Source of the DNA: Bacteroidota bacterium
GTDB taxonomy: Bacteria > Bacteroidota > Bacteroidia > Cytophagales > Cyclobacteriaceae
Reading direction: 5' to 3'
DNA length: 64,000 bases
NCBI GenBank assembly: GCA_023417065.1
Contig: JAEZGH010000134.1
Location: 62,001-126,000 of the forward strand
Position 1 is the stretch's first letter. Each line of letters opens with the position of its first letter. A model generated the notes under the pieces. That model was not told the DNA's origin. It made no database searches and saw only the letters and a list, made by a program, of their open reading frames with translations. The position numbers were made by a program, and so were the translations under genes. Positions 7,621 through 17,605 of the stretch are shown piece by piece.

Positions 7621-8467
7621 GTTTTTGTTGAATCTGATTGTCCGGAGTATCGATCCTCGAGTATGCGACAGGTGTGGCCGGTGATCCATTGGGTGCTCTA
7701 AGGGATTCAATTAAACCGATGGTATAAGAGCGCAGTTTCCTTCTTGCTTGCCGAAGTTTCGATGAGCGGTACTTAAGCTTAAGGAGTCCGGCCAGAGCGG
7801 CTTCCGGATCGCGCGATGACAAACGGGCATATTCAGTTATGAAAACCCTGAGATCGTCGGAATGGAACTGGATCTTTCGAAAGTTGCCCATGGCTGTTTC
7901 GAAAGTGATCGACTTGAAAAACCGCATTCGGTTCAGATCGGTCAGGGCAAAATCGTAACCGCGTGGCGTGGGTATTACGAAGATATTGCCGACAGAGAAG
8001 TCATCGTGATAAACGCCTTTCCGATGGAGATCGAAGGCAAAAATGGCGAGGTGCTGGAGAACGCTTCTCTTAATGTGCCACTCACTTTCCCTGATATTAG
8101 CAAGAAATTGTCCGAGCGTTTGATGAGGAAAAAATGTGCTGATAAAAACACTTCGCTGCAGAAACCCGGATGTATACTCATCAATCCATGCGACTGGCTC
8201 GGGAGTTAGTATTCCCATTTTGTTGAGGCGTTCCGAATGTTCAAATGATCTGACAGCCTTCGACTTCCTGAAAAACGAATAGGCGAGTCTGTTGACAAAA
8301 TACATCCCTCTGAAGTCTTTGATGACGAATGTGCCTTCGGTCAGCTCCACTTTTGAAACAATATTGCGGTTATCCTGCATCACTGTGAGGTCACCCGTAG
8401 TGGCTGCGGTAAGCCTGAGGATCACGTTTTGGAGCGAGGTAAACTTGTCGCTTACGTAAAACTTCAT
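7397..8467 (-). CDS. Lipopolysaccharide (Kdo/InaA-type) kinase
   Basis: This 356-residue frame has a protein-kinase-like fold. VSKVELTEGTFVIKDFRG (residues 38-55) carries the ATP-binding lysine, the catalytic loop is LHRKGVYHDDFSVGNIFV (near 165), and the metal-binding aspartate is in FALTDLNRMRF. It matches the InaA/KdkA/RfaP group that phosphorylates Kdo or heptose of the LPS core, and pairs with the GT9 gene downstream. The domain ends near residue 265. The last 75 residues are Pro/Gln/His/Ser-rich and are encoded on top of the GT9 gene in another frame, so the native stop may have been lost. Confidence 0.75.
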   Translation of the reverse strand: MKFYVSDKFTSLQNVILRLTAATTGDLTVMQDNRNIVSKVELTEGTFVIKDFRGMYFVNRLAYSFFRKSKAVRSFEHSERLNKMGILTPEPVAWIDEYTSGFLQRSVFISTFFPHQTLGQFLANIRESEWHIKRSVLQHLAIFAFDLHRKGVYHDDFSVGNIFVIPTPRGYDFALTDLNRMRFFKSITFETAMGNFRKIQFHSDDLRVFITEYARLSSRDPEAALAGLLKLKYRSSKLRQARRKLRSYTIGLIESLRAPNGSPATPVAYSRIDTPDNQIQQKHELQNPHQQVAKNAVPQPHEEHPQFADRPDDQKHRYPENSDHPSKSPSGKPTAHNSTDSGGVPNVSQGKGRSVR

Positions 8468-8751
8468 GTCAGCAATTCAGTGAAACTGATGCCAGGTTAT
8501 TTGTTGAATTTTTGAAGCAATTGGATAACCTCAGGCAGGCGTATTACCGATGCAACAATCAACTATCTGGCGCAGGATGAAACTCCAAAGTGATGAGCGA
8601 CAGACAACAAAATGGGATAAATCGAGTCAGCAATTCTGACTTTTTCAATGTGCGCGTTACAAATTTCAAATGGTCTGCATTACATGAATGGGTTGTCCGG
8701 TTCCCCGCGAAATGGTATTTTCGTTTCTTTCACCCTTATAGATAACTACAA

Positions 8752-9678
8752 ATGAATCGCCGACAAACTCTTCAGACCTTTGCTGCTGCCACCGGATTGG
8801 CACTGACGCCTCTTAGTTCCTCCAATTCAGTACAAAAAAGATCAGGAAACTTCAAATACTGTCTGAATACAAGTACGCTCAACGTACAGCAAAACGGATT
8901 GAAGAAGGTGATTGAACTGACAGCACGCGCGGGTTATGACATGATTGAGTTGTGGATTCCGGATTTGCAAAAGTATACCGCAGAAGGAAACTCCTTGTCG
9001 TCACTGAATAAATTCATTCGCGACAGTGGGCTGGGCGTTGCCAATGCCATCGGGTTTGCTCCCTGGATGCTGGCAGATGACGCCATGCGCAGGAAGGGGT
9101 TTGAGCAAATGGAAGCAGAAATGAACATCATGGCGGAAGTGGGATGTACGAGGATTGCTGCCGCACCTGCCGGTTTGAAGCCAGGCGATGCAGTTGATTT
9201 GCTCGCCATCGGTGGGTATCTGAAAAAATTGATTGCACTCGGCAAGAAAACGGGTGTGATGCCACAGCTCGAGTTCTGGGGAGTGTCGCCTGTGTTTTAT
9301 CATATAGGGCAGGTATTGATGGTGGCAGCAGCGGCTAACGATCCGGATGTGCGCATTCTTGCGGATGTTTTCCATCTGTTTCGAGGGGGCTCCGGCTTTG
9401 ATGGACTTCGACTCGTAAATGGAAATCATATCGACATCTTCCACATGAATGATTATCCGGATACGCCGCGCGAGGAGCAGAAAGACAAAGACCGCATTTT
9501 TCCCGGTGATGGCGTAGCCCCGATGAAGCAGATTGTACAAACACTCGCAGCCACGCCTAACACGAAGATCCTCAGTCTCGAATTGTTTAATCCCGAGTAT
9601 TGGAAGCGGGATCCGCTGGAGGTTGCAAAAACCGGCCTCACCAAGATGAAGGATGCCGTGAAGCTGGCCAACTCCTAG
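8752..9678 (+). CDS. Sugar phosphate isomerase/epimerase-like TIM barrel, exported
   Basis: This 308-residue protein starts with NRRQTLQTFAAATG, a twin-arginine-like signal. The rest is a xylose-isomerase-like (AP_endonuc_2) barrel. Metal ligands are visible as Glu in PQLEFWG, Asp/His in ILADVFHLFRG, His in DIFHMNDYP and Glu in ILSLELFNP. The family covers isomerases, epimerases and enzymes acting on 3-keto sugars. Bacteroidota often export such proteins together with Gfo/Idh/MocA and GMC enzymes, all three of which occur in this window. The gene is alone, divergent from the LPS kinase gene. Confidence 0.85.
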   Translation: MNRRQTLQTFAAATGLALTPLSSSNSVQKRSGNFKYCLNTSTLNVQQNGLKKVIELTARAGYDMIELWIPDLQKYTAEGNSLSSLNKFIRDSGLGVANAIGFAPWMLADDAMRRKGFEQMEAEMNIMAEVGCTRIAAAPAGLKPGDAVDLLAIGGYLKKLIALGKKTGVMPQLEFWGVSPVFYHIGQVLMVAAAANDPDVRILADVFHLFRGGSGFDGLRLVNGNHIDIFHMNDYPDTPREEQKDKDRIFPGDGVAPMKQIVQTLAATPNTKILSLELFNPEYWKRDPLEVAKTGLTKMKDAVKLANS

Positions 9679-9690
9679 CGCTTCGCGCGA

Positions 9691-10725
9691 CTACTTCCCG
9701 AGCGCTTTTCTTACAGCAGGGGCAACCACTGTTCCCAACAGTTCTATCGCGCGCATAACCTGTGCATGGGGCAGCGTGCCGACCGATATGTGCAGCAAAA
9801 AACGGGTGATGCCGAAGAGTTCGTGATTGAACAAAATTTTGTCGATCACCTGCTGCGGGCTTCCTACCAGCAGCGCACCCCGGGGCTCACGCATGTTTTC
9901 ATAGTGAGCGCGACTCATCGGAGGCCAGCCTCTTTCACGGCCGAGGTTCGTCATCACGTGTGCGTAAGGCCCCCAGAACTCATCGGCGGCTTTTTGTGAA
10001 TCGTCGGCAATGTATCCATGGGAGTGAACGGCAAGCTCAATTTTATTTGGGTCGTGGCCCGCGGTTGACCAGCTTTCCCTGTACAAGTCGACAAAAGGCA
10101 CAAACCGCTCCGGCATGCCCCCTATGATTGCCAGGGCCATGGGCAAGCCTTTCGTCGCAGCGCGCACTACCGACTCAGGGGTGCCGCCAACGGCTATCCA
10201 GATGGGTAATTCTTTTTGGACAGGACGCGGATAGACACCACGGTTGTCAATGGCAGGCCTGTGTTTGCCTTTCCACGTGATACGTTCGTGTTTATTCAAC
10301 TCAATCAGCAGATCGAGTTTTTCAGAGAAGAGCGAATCGTATTCATTGAGGTTGTTGCCAAACAGCGGAAAAGATTCGATAAACGATCCCCGGCCCGCCA
10401 TGATCTCAGCCCTTCCGTTTGAGAGCAAATCTACGTGTGCAAAGTCCTGGAATACGCGTACCGGATCGTCGGAACTCAGCACCGTCACTGCACTTGACAG
10501 CCGGATATTTTTTGTTTTGACTGCCGCCGCGGCGAGGACAACGGCTGGTGCAGATACGACGAAATCCGGACGATGGTGTTCGCCAATCGCGAAGATGTCA
10601 AGTCCCAACTGATCAGATAGTTCTATTTCCTCCATCAGGTTACTCAACCGTTGCTGGGCTGTCAAAAGCTTCCCGGACGCTGGATCCGGCGTGTTTTCTG
10701 CGAAAGTGCTGATTCCTATTTGCAT
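9691..10725 (-). CDS. LLM-class (luciferase-like) flavin-dependent oxidoreductase
   Basis: This 344-residue bacterial luciferase-fold protein has MQIGISTFAE at the start, LGLDIFAIGEHHRPDFVVSAP (first strands), IRLSSAVTVLSSDDPVRVFQDFAHVDLLSNGRAEIMAGRG, and PIWIAVGGTPESVVRAA. It is an FMNH2- or F420-type monooxygenase. It resembles the Atu2307/SP_0267 group of putative LLM oxidoreductases, whose substrates are unknown. I chose the ATG at 10723-10725; an upstream in-frame start adds 30 residues not belonging to the fold. It is convergent with the isomerase gene, with a 12-bp gap. Confidence 0.88.
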   Translation of the reverse strand: MQIGISTFAENTPDPASGKLLTAQQRLSNLMEEIELSDQLGLDIFAIGEHHRPDFVVSAPAVVLAAAAVKTKNIRLSSAVTVLSSDDPVRVFQDFAHVDLLSNGRAEIMAGRGSFIESFPLFGNNLNEYDSLFSEKLDLLIELNKHERITWKGKHRPAIDNRGVYPRPVQKELPIWIAVGGTPESVVRAATKGLPMALAIIGGMPERFVPFVDLYRESWSTAGHDPNKIELAVHSHGYIADDSQKAADEFWGPYAHVMTNLGRERGWPPMSRAHYENMREPRGALLVGSPQQVIDKILFNHELFGITRFLLHISVGTLPHAQVMRAIELLGTVVAPAVRKALGK

Positions 10726-11541
10726 GTTTAAACAAGTATGTACCTCTAAACGGCTAAAGGTGTGCAAAAGTTTCAGCCTGGCGTCAGTGGATTTAAATGG
10801 CCGAAGCTGAAACAAGGCTCCTCGTCGCCTTCGTCAATTTACCGCAAACATTGAGATATCTTTCGTTCCAGATACTGTTTGTTAAGCGAAGGCCACCAGA
10901 TTCCGTTCAATCAAGCATCTTGATTGCTCCAAATGATAATCGCTTGGGCTTGATAGCAGACGAATTAAACACCGCCGTAAAGAACAATAAGGAAGAGCAG
11001 AGGCGAAACACGTGACTCAAGTGTTGGCAGCTGTTTTTGCGTGTAACCACAACGTTAGTTCATCGTATTAATGGCCGTCTGTCGTTTATCTAACGCACGT
11101 TTTTCCGGGATTTCATTTTCTTTTGACAGCGGAGTTCGTAATTTCATCTCCCCGTATAAACAGGGTGTCACAATCACCCGATACAGACATAAATTTTCTT
11201 CATCAACTACTTCACAAATGCTGCAGGATGTGCAGCATAGCAGGGACCGCGATTCGGAGATTAGCCGTCATTGAATTTAGCTGTAAATTTTCGGACGGTC
11301 CCACTTTGGATGGACGGACTGAATCGGCGCAGATTCAACCATTCCGAACTGCAACGTTCCGCGATTCAGTCCTCCATCTTTCAACCCGAGCAATGGATCA
11401 CTGCCGTCAATCTGTGGATTCTTCTGACTCCTTCGAAAAAAACATAAATATTGCGGCTCGTAAAAAATCGTGCCAGTTGTTATTTCAATCTTTTTTAACA
11501 TTTTACGGCGCATTACAATTCCGGGCAAGTCACCGTAACTG
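10726..11541. other. Intergenic region without recognised genes
   Basis: About 800 bp in which the open frames have no recognisable protein character. It contains a large imperfect inverted repeat at 11309-11378 (listed separately) and a short one, GTTTCAGC (10770-10777) with GCTGAAAC (10806-10813). It should hold the promoter of the signalling operon, but I see no clear TTTG/TAnnTTTG pair. Confidence 0.4.
11309..11378. repeat. Imperfect inverted repeat upstream of the signalling operon
   Basis: GATGGACGGACTGAATCG (11309-11326) pairs with CGATTCAGTCCTCCATC (11362-11378), identical arms apart from one missing base, with a 35-bp loop. It lies 164 bp before the first kinase gene and is a possible structured leader or protein-binding site. 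Confidence 0.5.
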
Positions 11542-12786
11542 ATGATACTAATTGTTGACGACAATCAGGAAAATATCTTTTCGCTAAAGACGCTTTTAAA
11601 CCTCCACAACTTCGAAGTTGACACTGCTTGGTCGGGAGAGGAGGCTCTTAAGAAGATTCTGAGGAATACATACTCACTGATTATTCTTGATGTACAAATG
11701 CCCGAAATGGATGGGTTCGAGGTTGCTGAAGCTATTTCCGGCTACAGCAAGACGAAAGATATCCCCATCATATTCCTCTCCGCAGTGAACACCCACAAAA
11801 GGTTTGTTACCAAAGGCTACGATTCAGGGGGCCTTGACTATGTGACTAAACCGTTCGATCCCGACATCCTGCTGTTGAAGGTGAAGACTTTTTACCGGCT
11901 TTCAGAACAGACTCGGGAATTGCGCACCCTGGAGCAGAACCTGCGCAATGAAATCGAGCTGCGTAAAAAAGCAGAAGCAATCCTGGAGCAAAAGGTTGAC
12001 GAACGGACAAAGGAACTACAGAAGTCGAACCAGCGTCTGGAAGAAAGTAATAAAGATCTGCAGCAGTTTGCATTTATTGCATCTCACGATCTGCAGGAGC
12101 CTCTCCGCAAGATTCAGACCTTTAGCAACCTCGCTCTCGAACGCGATTTTCAAGACAAGGAGAAAGTAAAATCTCACCTGGAAAAAATATCATCTTCGGC
12201 GGCGCGTCTGAGAAATCTGATAACCGATTTGTTGGAGTATTCAAACATCTATGTCGACGAAAGATTTGAACAGATCAGTCTGGATGAACTGGTGCAGCAT
12301 GTGCTTTCCGATCTCGAGCTGTTTATAAAAGACCGCGACTGTCGGATTGAAGTGTCTGCATTGCCTGCTATTGAAGGTATCCCGTCACAATTCCGGCAAG
12401 TGTTTCAGAACCTCATCAGCAATTCGCTGAAATTTATGAACAGCGACAGGCCGGGAATTATTTCAATATCCGGTGATCGGATAAGTGACCGTTCTGTGAC
12501 GGCAACATCTGATCCGGCTGGTGAGTACTGCAGAATTATCGTTCAGGATAATGGCATCGGATTCAATGAAGAATTCAGTGACAAGATCTTCGAAATCTTT
12601 CAGCGCCTGAATCACCGCGGAATGTATCAGGGTACGGGAATCGGACTGGCCATCGTAAAGAAAGTGGTGGAACGCCACGATGGGTTAGTTCACGCTACGG
12701 CAGCAGAAGGTCAGGGAGCAACATTCACCATCATCATCCCTGTTTCCCATAAACATCACGAAATGCAATCACAACAACATGGATAG
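11542..12786 (+). CDS. Response regulator receiver-histidine kinase fusion
   Basis: This 414-residue soluble protein has a receiver domain at residues 1-115, with the acidic pair D6/D7, phospho-acceptor D50 in LIILDVQMPEMDG and K103 in YVTKPFD. A coiled coil follows (about 118-175). The HisKA box has H182 in FIASHDLQEPLRKIQTF, the bacteriophytochrome-type sequence. The HATPase domain shows N-box QNLISNSLKF, DNGIGF and GTGIGLAIVKKVV. It should pass phosphate between its own domains or from the next kinase. It is first in a five-gene operon; its end overlaps the next gene by 8 bp. Confidence 0.93.
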   Translation: MILIVDDNQENIFSLKTLLNLHNFEVDTAWSGEEALKKILRNTYSLIILDVQMPEMDGFEVAEAISGYSKTKDIPIIFLSAVNTHKRFVTKGYDSGGLDYVTKPFDPDILLLKVKTFYRLSEQTRELRTLEQNLRNEIELRKKAEAILEQKVDERTKELQKSNQRLEESNKDLQQFAFIASHDLQEPLRKIQTFSNLALERDFQDKEKVKSHLEKISSSAARLRNLITDLLEYSNIYVDERFEQISLDELVQHVLSDLELFIKDRDCRIEVSALPAIEGIPSQFRQVFQNLISNSLKFMNSDRPGIISISGDRISDRSVTATSDPAGEYCRIIVQDNGIGFNEEFSDKIFEIFQRLNHRGMYQGTGIGLAIVKKVVERHDGLVHATAAEGQGATFTIIIPVSHKHHEMQSQQHG

Positions 12787-15700
12787 TGGAAGCTTAAAAC
12801 GAAATCTTCTTATTGGCTTCAGCGCCTCAATGATCATTCTTGCCATTTCATCTGCGGCGTCAGTGTTCAGCATCCTTAGTCTGCTCAAGTCGTCCGACAT
12901 GGTAGACCACACCAATGAGGTGATCTCGACTTTTGACGACATACTCGCGCGTGTCGTTGATGCGGAGACTGGTCAGCGGGGATTTCTTCTTACAGGTGTT
13001 GAAAAATACCTTGAACCCTATACCAACGCCCGTTCGCGGTTATCGGAAACGCTGCGGAAGGCCGAGACGCTTACGTCTGATGATCCAGAGCAACGCGCAG
13101 GGGTGGAAGAACTCAAAAAGCTGATAGACCAGCGGTTCAAGTTGCTCGACGACCGCATCATTGAAAGGCGGAACAGCGAGAACCTTGGTATGGAAGATCT
13201 CGACATCGGTCTTGAAATAATGAACCGTATCCGCGATCAGCTGTCACTGATGGAAGCCACAGAGCGCGCAACACTTGCAGCCCGTACAGCGGCGATGAAT
13301 CGCTTTTCTTCATTCACGCCACCACTCATCATTTCCGCGGCGCTGATTGCACTGCTCGTCACGGTGCTGTTTTACGTAAAAGTGAGAAGCGACCTTGAGG
13401 AGCGAATGAAGCTGCAGAATCAGCTTGAAGCCAAGGATCATGAGATATCGCATCGCATCAACATCATTCACGGGGTTGCCGACAAGATCGCCAGTGGTAA
13501 TTACGATGTACGGGTAACCGACAAACAAAGCGATTCACTGGGGAATGTAGGCGATGCGCTAAACCGCATGGCGGAGTCGTTGCAGCGGTCATTTGAAGTA
13601 ATCTCCGATAAAGAGTGGCTTCAATCCGGCCTGAATCAACTGAACGAGCAGATGATGGGTGACAAGACCGTCGAAGTACTTTCGAAAGAAGTGGTTGATG
13701 TGGTCGCCAATTACATCAATAGTGAGTTCGGATCGATTTACGTCTTGCAGAACGAGAAGCTCTACGGAGTGTGTGGTTATGCGATGGATCCGCGTAGTAC
13801 AAGGCCGGAAATAAATCTGAGTGATGGACTTCTTGGCCAGGCTGTTGCTTCCAAAAAGGTTCTTCAACTGCGCGACATCCCTGAGTCGAACGTTACCATC
13901 AGTTATGCCGGCGGCGAGATAAAGCCCAGACATGTGGTAGCTGTTCCCATTCTGGACGGATATATTGTCAAAGGTGCGATGGAGTTTGGAACGTTGACAG
14001 AGTTCACTGACAGGGATATAGAATATCTCAGAAGTGCTGCGGCGAACATAGGTGTGGCAATTTCGACGGCCCAGAATCGGAAACGGCTTCAGGAACTGCT
14101 GAATGAGACACAGGCACAAGCCGAAGAGTTGAGAACGCAGCAAACAGAACTTGAAAATGTGAACAGCGAACTCGAAGCGCAGGCGGAGAAGTTGCAGGCT
14201 TCCGAGGAGGAGCTGCGCGTACAGCAGGAAGAATTAAAACAGGCCAACCAGGAACTCGAGGAGCGCAGTCGTTTATTGGAAGAGCGCAATCAGCTGATCA
14301 GCGAACGCAACGTTGAGATTCAACATAAAGCAGATTTGCTCGCTCAGAGCACCCGATACAAATCGGAATTCCTTGCCAACATGTCGCATGAACTCCGAAC
14401 TCCCCTGAATTCGATCCTTCTGTTGTCGCGACTGCTTGCCGAAAATACCGAGAACAATCTCACGAATGATCAAATTGATTATGCCCGCGTCATTCAGAAT
14501 TCGGGTCAGGGGCTCCTGGCGTTGATTGATGAGATTCTGGATCTTTCGAAGATCGAAGCTGGTAAGATGCAGCTTGAATATCACCACACGTCGCTGAGCG
14601 AGATAATCGCCGACATGAAGGCGCTCTTCGGCCCGATGGCTGTCGAGAAACGGATCGGTTTTGCAGTGGACGTTCAGGCCGGAACGCCCGCGCATATCGA
14701 AACAGACAAACTCAGGATTGAACAAATTCTTCGAAACCTGCTTTCCAACGCGATAAAGTTCACGTCGGAGGGCGAAGTGAGAATGGATGTATACTGTGCG
14801 CCTGAAGATCCGACCTCTATTCTTTTCCGGGTTAAGGACACCGGTATCGGTATTCCGAAAGAGAAGCACAACCACGTGTTTGAGGCATTCCAGCAGGCCG
14901 ATGGTTCGACGCGACGCAAATATGGTGGAACGGGCCTTGGACTATCGATCAGTCGCGAGCTTGTGAAACTTCTCGGCGGTGAGATATCCCTCGAAAGCGA
15001 GCCCGGCAAAGGTAGTGTCTTTACCGTGCGAATCCCCATATCACAGACGCAGACCAGAAAAGTCGTCGATCCGGTGCCGCAGGCTAGTCCGCCCTCACTG
15101 GATGAAAATCAGGAAGTCGTGCGGCCAAAAGTGGCGTCGCACAATGAATTTATCAGCACGGAAATTCCCGCCAACATTCCTGATGATCGCGAACAGATCA
15201 TGCAGGGTGATGCCTGTATACTGATCATTGAGGACGATACAAACTTTGCAAAAGCGCTGCTGGACTATACGCGGAAGAAATCGTATAAGGGTATCGTTGC
15301 CGTCAGAGGTGATGAAGGTATAGAACTGGCGAAACGATTCAAACCGGTAGGAATTCTGCTGGATATCCAGCTCCCCGTGAAGAGCGGTTGGGAAGTGATG
15401 GATGAGTTGAAGTCCAATCCCGATACGCGCCACATTCCGGTGCACATCATGTCTTCGCATGAAGTGAAGACGCAGAGCCTGATGAAAGGTGCCGTGAACT
15501 TCATCAATAAGCCAGTCGCATTTGAACAGATGCAGGAGGTCTTTGGCAAGATCGAATACATTCTGACGCATCACCCCAAGAAGGTCCTCATAATCGAAGA
15601 GAATGCCAAGCATGCGAAGGCTCTGGCGTATTTCCTGGAAACCTTTGATGTAAACCTTGATATTACAAGTCAGGTGGGTAGTGCTATCGAAGCCTTGAAA

Positions 15701-16390
15701 AGCCGTAACGTTGACTGTGTGATTCTCGATATGGGTATTCCCGACCAGCGTTCATATGACACGTTGGAGGAGGTGAAGAAAACACCGGGGCTGGAAAATC
15801 TGCCGATTATCATATTTACAGGAAAGAGTCTTTCGCAAAAGGAAGAATTCAAGATTAAGCAATACGCCGACTCGATCGTAGTGAAGACAGCAAACTCGTA
15901 CAAACGCATTCTGGACGAGGTGTCGCTTTTCCTTCACCTGATGGAGAACCAGAAAACTGACAATGGAAATTCTTCGCGTTATAGAAAGCTTGGTGCGCTG
16001 GAAGAGGTATTGAAGAACAAAACGGTTCTCGTGGCCGATGATGACATGCGGAATATTTATTCCCTGACGAAAGCACTTGAACGTTATCAGATGAACGTCA
16101 TTCCTGCGATTGATGGCAAGGATGCACTTCAAAAGTTGCGCGCCAACAGAAAGGTCGACATTGTGCTTATGGATATGATGATGCCGGAGATGGATGGCTA
16201 CGAGGCTACTCAGCAAATACGAAAGGATCCCAGGCTTCGTCACCTTCCGGTTATTGCGGTGACTGCAAAAGCAATGATGGGGGATCGCGCGAAGTGTATC
16301 GAGGCGGGAGCATCTGATTATATCACCAAACCTGTGGATATCGATCAATTGTTCTCATTGCTTCGCGTATGGTTGTACGAAAAAGTATAA
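12779..16390 (+). CDS. Membrane hybrid histidine kinase (CHASE3-HAMP-GAF-HisKA-HATPase-REC-REC-REC)
   Basis: This 1203-residue kinase has a transmembrane segment at about 10-32, a periplasmic CHASE3 sensor with the signature VDAETGQRGFLLTG, a second transmembrane segment at about 178-200, HAMP (200-275) and GAF (285-440). A long Glu/Gln-rich coiled coil (440-530) leads to HisKA with H537 in NMSHELRTPLNS and a HATPase with GTGLGLSISRELV. Three receivers follow, with phospho-acceptors D862, D984 and D1132. The second receiver is diverged (IIEENAKHA, lysine in VVKTANS rather than KP). It is probably a multi-step phosphorelay hub feeding the lone receiver downstream. Confidence 0.95.
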   Translation: MDSGSLKRNLLIGFSASMIILAISSAASVFSILSLLKSSDMVDHTNEVISTFDDILARVVDAETGQRGFLLTGVEKYLEPYTNARSRLSETLRKAETLTSDDPEQRAGVEELKKLIDQRFKLLDDRIIERRNSENLGMEDLDIGLEIMNRIRDQLSLMEATERATLAARTAAMNRFSSFTPPLIISAALIALLVTVLFYVKVRSDLEERMKLQNQLEAKDHEISHRINIIHGVADKIASGNYDVRVTDKQSDSLGNVGDALNRMAESLQRSFEVISDKEWLQSGLNQLNEQMMGDKTVEVLSKEVVDVVANYINSEFGSIYVLQNEKLYGVCGYAMDPRSTRPEINLSDGLLGQAVASKKVLQLRDIPESNVTISYAGGEIKPRHVVAVPILDGYIVKGAMEFGTLTEFTDRDIEYLRSAAANIGVAISTAQNRKRLQELLNETQAQAEELRTQQTELENVNSELEAQAEKLQASEEELRVQQEELKQANQELEERSRLLEERNQLISERNVEIQHKADLLAQSTRYKSEFLANMSHELRTPLNSILLLSRLLAENTENNLTNDQIDYARVIQNSGQGLLALIDEILDLSKIEAGKMQLEYHHTSLSEIIADMKALFGPMAVEKRIGFAVDVQAGTPAHIETDKLRIEQILRNLLSNAIKFTSEGEVRMDVYCAPEDPTSILFRVKDTGIGIPKEKHNHVFEAFQQADGSTRRKYGGTGLGLSISRELVKLLGGEISLESEPGKGSVFTVRIPISQTQTRKVVDPVPQASPPSLDENQEVVRPKVASHNEFISTEIPANIPDDREQIMQGDACILIIEDDTNFAKALLDYTRKKSYKGIVAVRGDEGIELAKRFKPVGILLDIQLPVKSGWEVMDELKSNPDTRHIPVHIMSSHEVKTQSLMKGAVNFINKPVAFEQMQEVFGKIEYILTHHPKKVLIIEENAKHAKALAYFLETFDVNLDITSQVGSAIEALKSRNVDCVILDMGIPDQRSYDTLEEVKKTPGLENLPIIIFTGKSLSQKEEFKIKQYADSIVVKTANSYKRILDEVSLFLHLMENQKTDNGNSSRYRKLGALEEVLKNKTVLVADDDMRNIYSLTKALERYQMNVIPAIDGKDALQKLRANRKVDIVLMDMMMPEMDGYEATQQIRKDPRLRHLPVIAVTAKAMMGDRAKCIEAGASDYITKPVDIDQLFSLLRVWLYEKV

Positions 16391-16400
16391 GAATCCAGGT

Positions 16401-16775
16401 ATGGGGGCATCACAGAGTAAAATTCTGATCATTGACGACGATGCACGCAATATTTTTGCGTTGGGCGCCGTGCTGAAAAGCAAGGGATTCTCTATCGTCA
16501 CGGCAGGAAGCGCTGCGGAAGGGTTGGACATTCTTGGCAAAGAAAAAGTTAGTGTCGTACTTCTCGACATGATGATGCCGGAGATTGATGGGTATCAGGC
16601 CATCGGTTTAATCCGTGAGCTGGGTGAAAACATCCCCATCATCGCGGTTACCGCGCAGGCTATGGTCGGTGATCGCGAGCGATGTCTTGCCGCGGGAGCA
16701 AATGCGTATGTGTCCAAGCCCGTAGACGTCGATGAGTTGATGGCGTTGCTGAATGGATATCAACAGCTGAGATGA
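16401..16775 (+). CDS. Single-domain response regulator
   Basis: This 124-residue receiver has no output domain. It has DDD near the start, phospho-acceptor Asp in VVLLDMMMPEIDGYQA, Thr in IIAVTAQAM and Lys in YVSKPVDVDEL. It is closely similar to the third receiver of the preceding hybrid kinase, as expected for a shuttle partner in the relay. It lies 10 bp after the kinase, and its stop overlaps the CheR-like start by 4 bp (ATGA). Confidence 0.95.
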   Translation: MGASQSKILIIDDDARNIFALGAVLKSKGFSIVTAGSAAEGLDILGKEKVSVVLLDMMMPEIDGYQAIGLIRELGENIPIIAVTAQAMVGDRERCLAAGANAYVSKPVDVDELMALLNGYQQLR

Positions 16776-17605
16776 TGGAAAGGCCGGGTATTGATCTTTC
16801 CGACGACCAGCTTGATATCATCGTAAGCGATGTGGCAGAGCTGTATGGCTACGACTTCACGCATTATTCGCGCGCTTCGCTCAAGAGGCGACTGATGCGG
16901 CTGATGATCAACGACCGGTTTGTCAGCTTCGCTGAATTCCGGTATCGGATCACCAATGATGAAGGTTACCTGCGACGTTTTGTAGAGGAAGTAACTGTCA
17001 ATGTCACAGAGATGTTTCGCGATGCGGAGTTTTACCGGGCACTTCGCGAACAGGTGATTCCTGTGCTTGCTACGTGGCCACACATTCGCATCTGGCATGC
17101 CGGATGTTCAACAGGGGAGGAAGTTTATTCCATGGCAATTCTTCTGGAGGAAGCGAAAATTCTGCACAAGTCATTACTCTACGCTACCGACATCAACCCT
17201 TCGGTGCTGCAAAGTGTGCGCAAGGGGGTTTTTCCTTTAAGCCAGATGAAACAGTATTCGGAGAATTATATTCTCTCTGGTGGGGAACGTGATTTCTCGG
17301 ATTATTATACAGCGCACTATGACGCTGTCAAATTCGATGAGCGGTTCTCGCAGCGGATTGTTCTTGCTACGCATAACCTGGTGTCGGATGGTTCTTTCAA
17401 TGAGTTTCAGTTGATCATGTGCCGGAATGTTATGATCTACTTTGACAAGCCATTGCAGGACCGGGTATTGAAGTTGTTTTACGATAGTCTTGAGATGCTC
17501 GGATTTCTGGCTCTGGGTGCAAAAGAAACGCTTCGCTTTTCTGATATTCAACGGAAGTTCAAGCCATTTGCCGGGAAGGAAAAAGTATATCGCAAGGTAG
17601 AGTAG
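16772..17605 (+). CDS. CheR-family protein glutamate methyltransferase
   Basis: This 277-residue protein has an N-terminal four-helix CheR domain (residues 1-75, containing FTHYSRASLKRRLMRLM). The SAM-dependent methyltransferase domain follows, with the SAM motif IWHAGCSTGEEVYSMAILL, then ATDINPSVL and LIMCRNVMIYFD. CheR methylates glutamates of chemoreceptors with SAM. Here no receptor or other chemotaxis gene is present, so the target may be the neighbouring kinase, for example its Glu-rich coiled coil. It is coupled to the receiver gene and abuts the CheB-like gene. Confidence 0.93.
   Translation: MMERPGIDLSDDQLDIIVSDVAELYGYDFTHYSRASLKRRLMRLMINDRFVSFAEFRYRITNDEGYLRRFVEEVTVNVTEMFRDAEFYRALREQVIPVLATWPHIRIWHAGCSTGEEVYSMAILLEEAKILHKSLLYATDINPSVLQSVRKGVFPLSQMKQYSENYILSGGERDFSDYYTAHYDAVKFDERFSQRIVLATHNLVSDGSFNEFQLIMCRNVMIYFDKPLQDRVLKLFYDSLEMLGFLALGAKETLRFSDIQRKFKPFAGKEKVYRKVE

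Noticed and set aside
9679..9690. CGCTTCGCGCGA between two convergent genes as a terminator
   Set aside because: The stem is too short and there is no T-run.
10797..11542. Open frames of 67-139 codons before the signalling operon
   Set aside because: Composition is unlike neighbouring genes and the frames overlap a large inverted repeat; no recognisable domain.
12779..16390. Long antisense frames inside the hybrid kinase gene
   Set aside because: They are codon-bias shadows of the strongly supported kinase frame.
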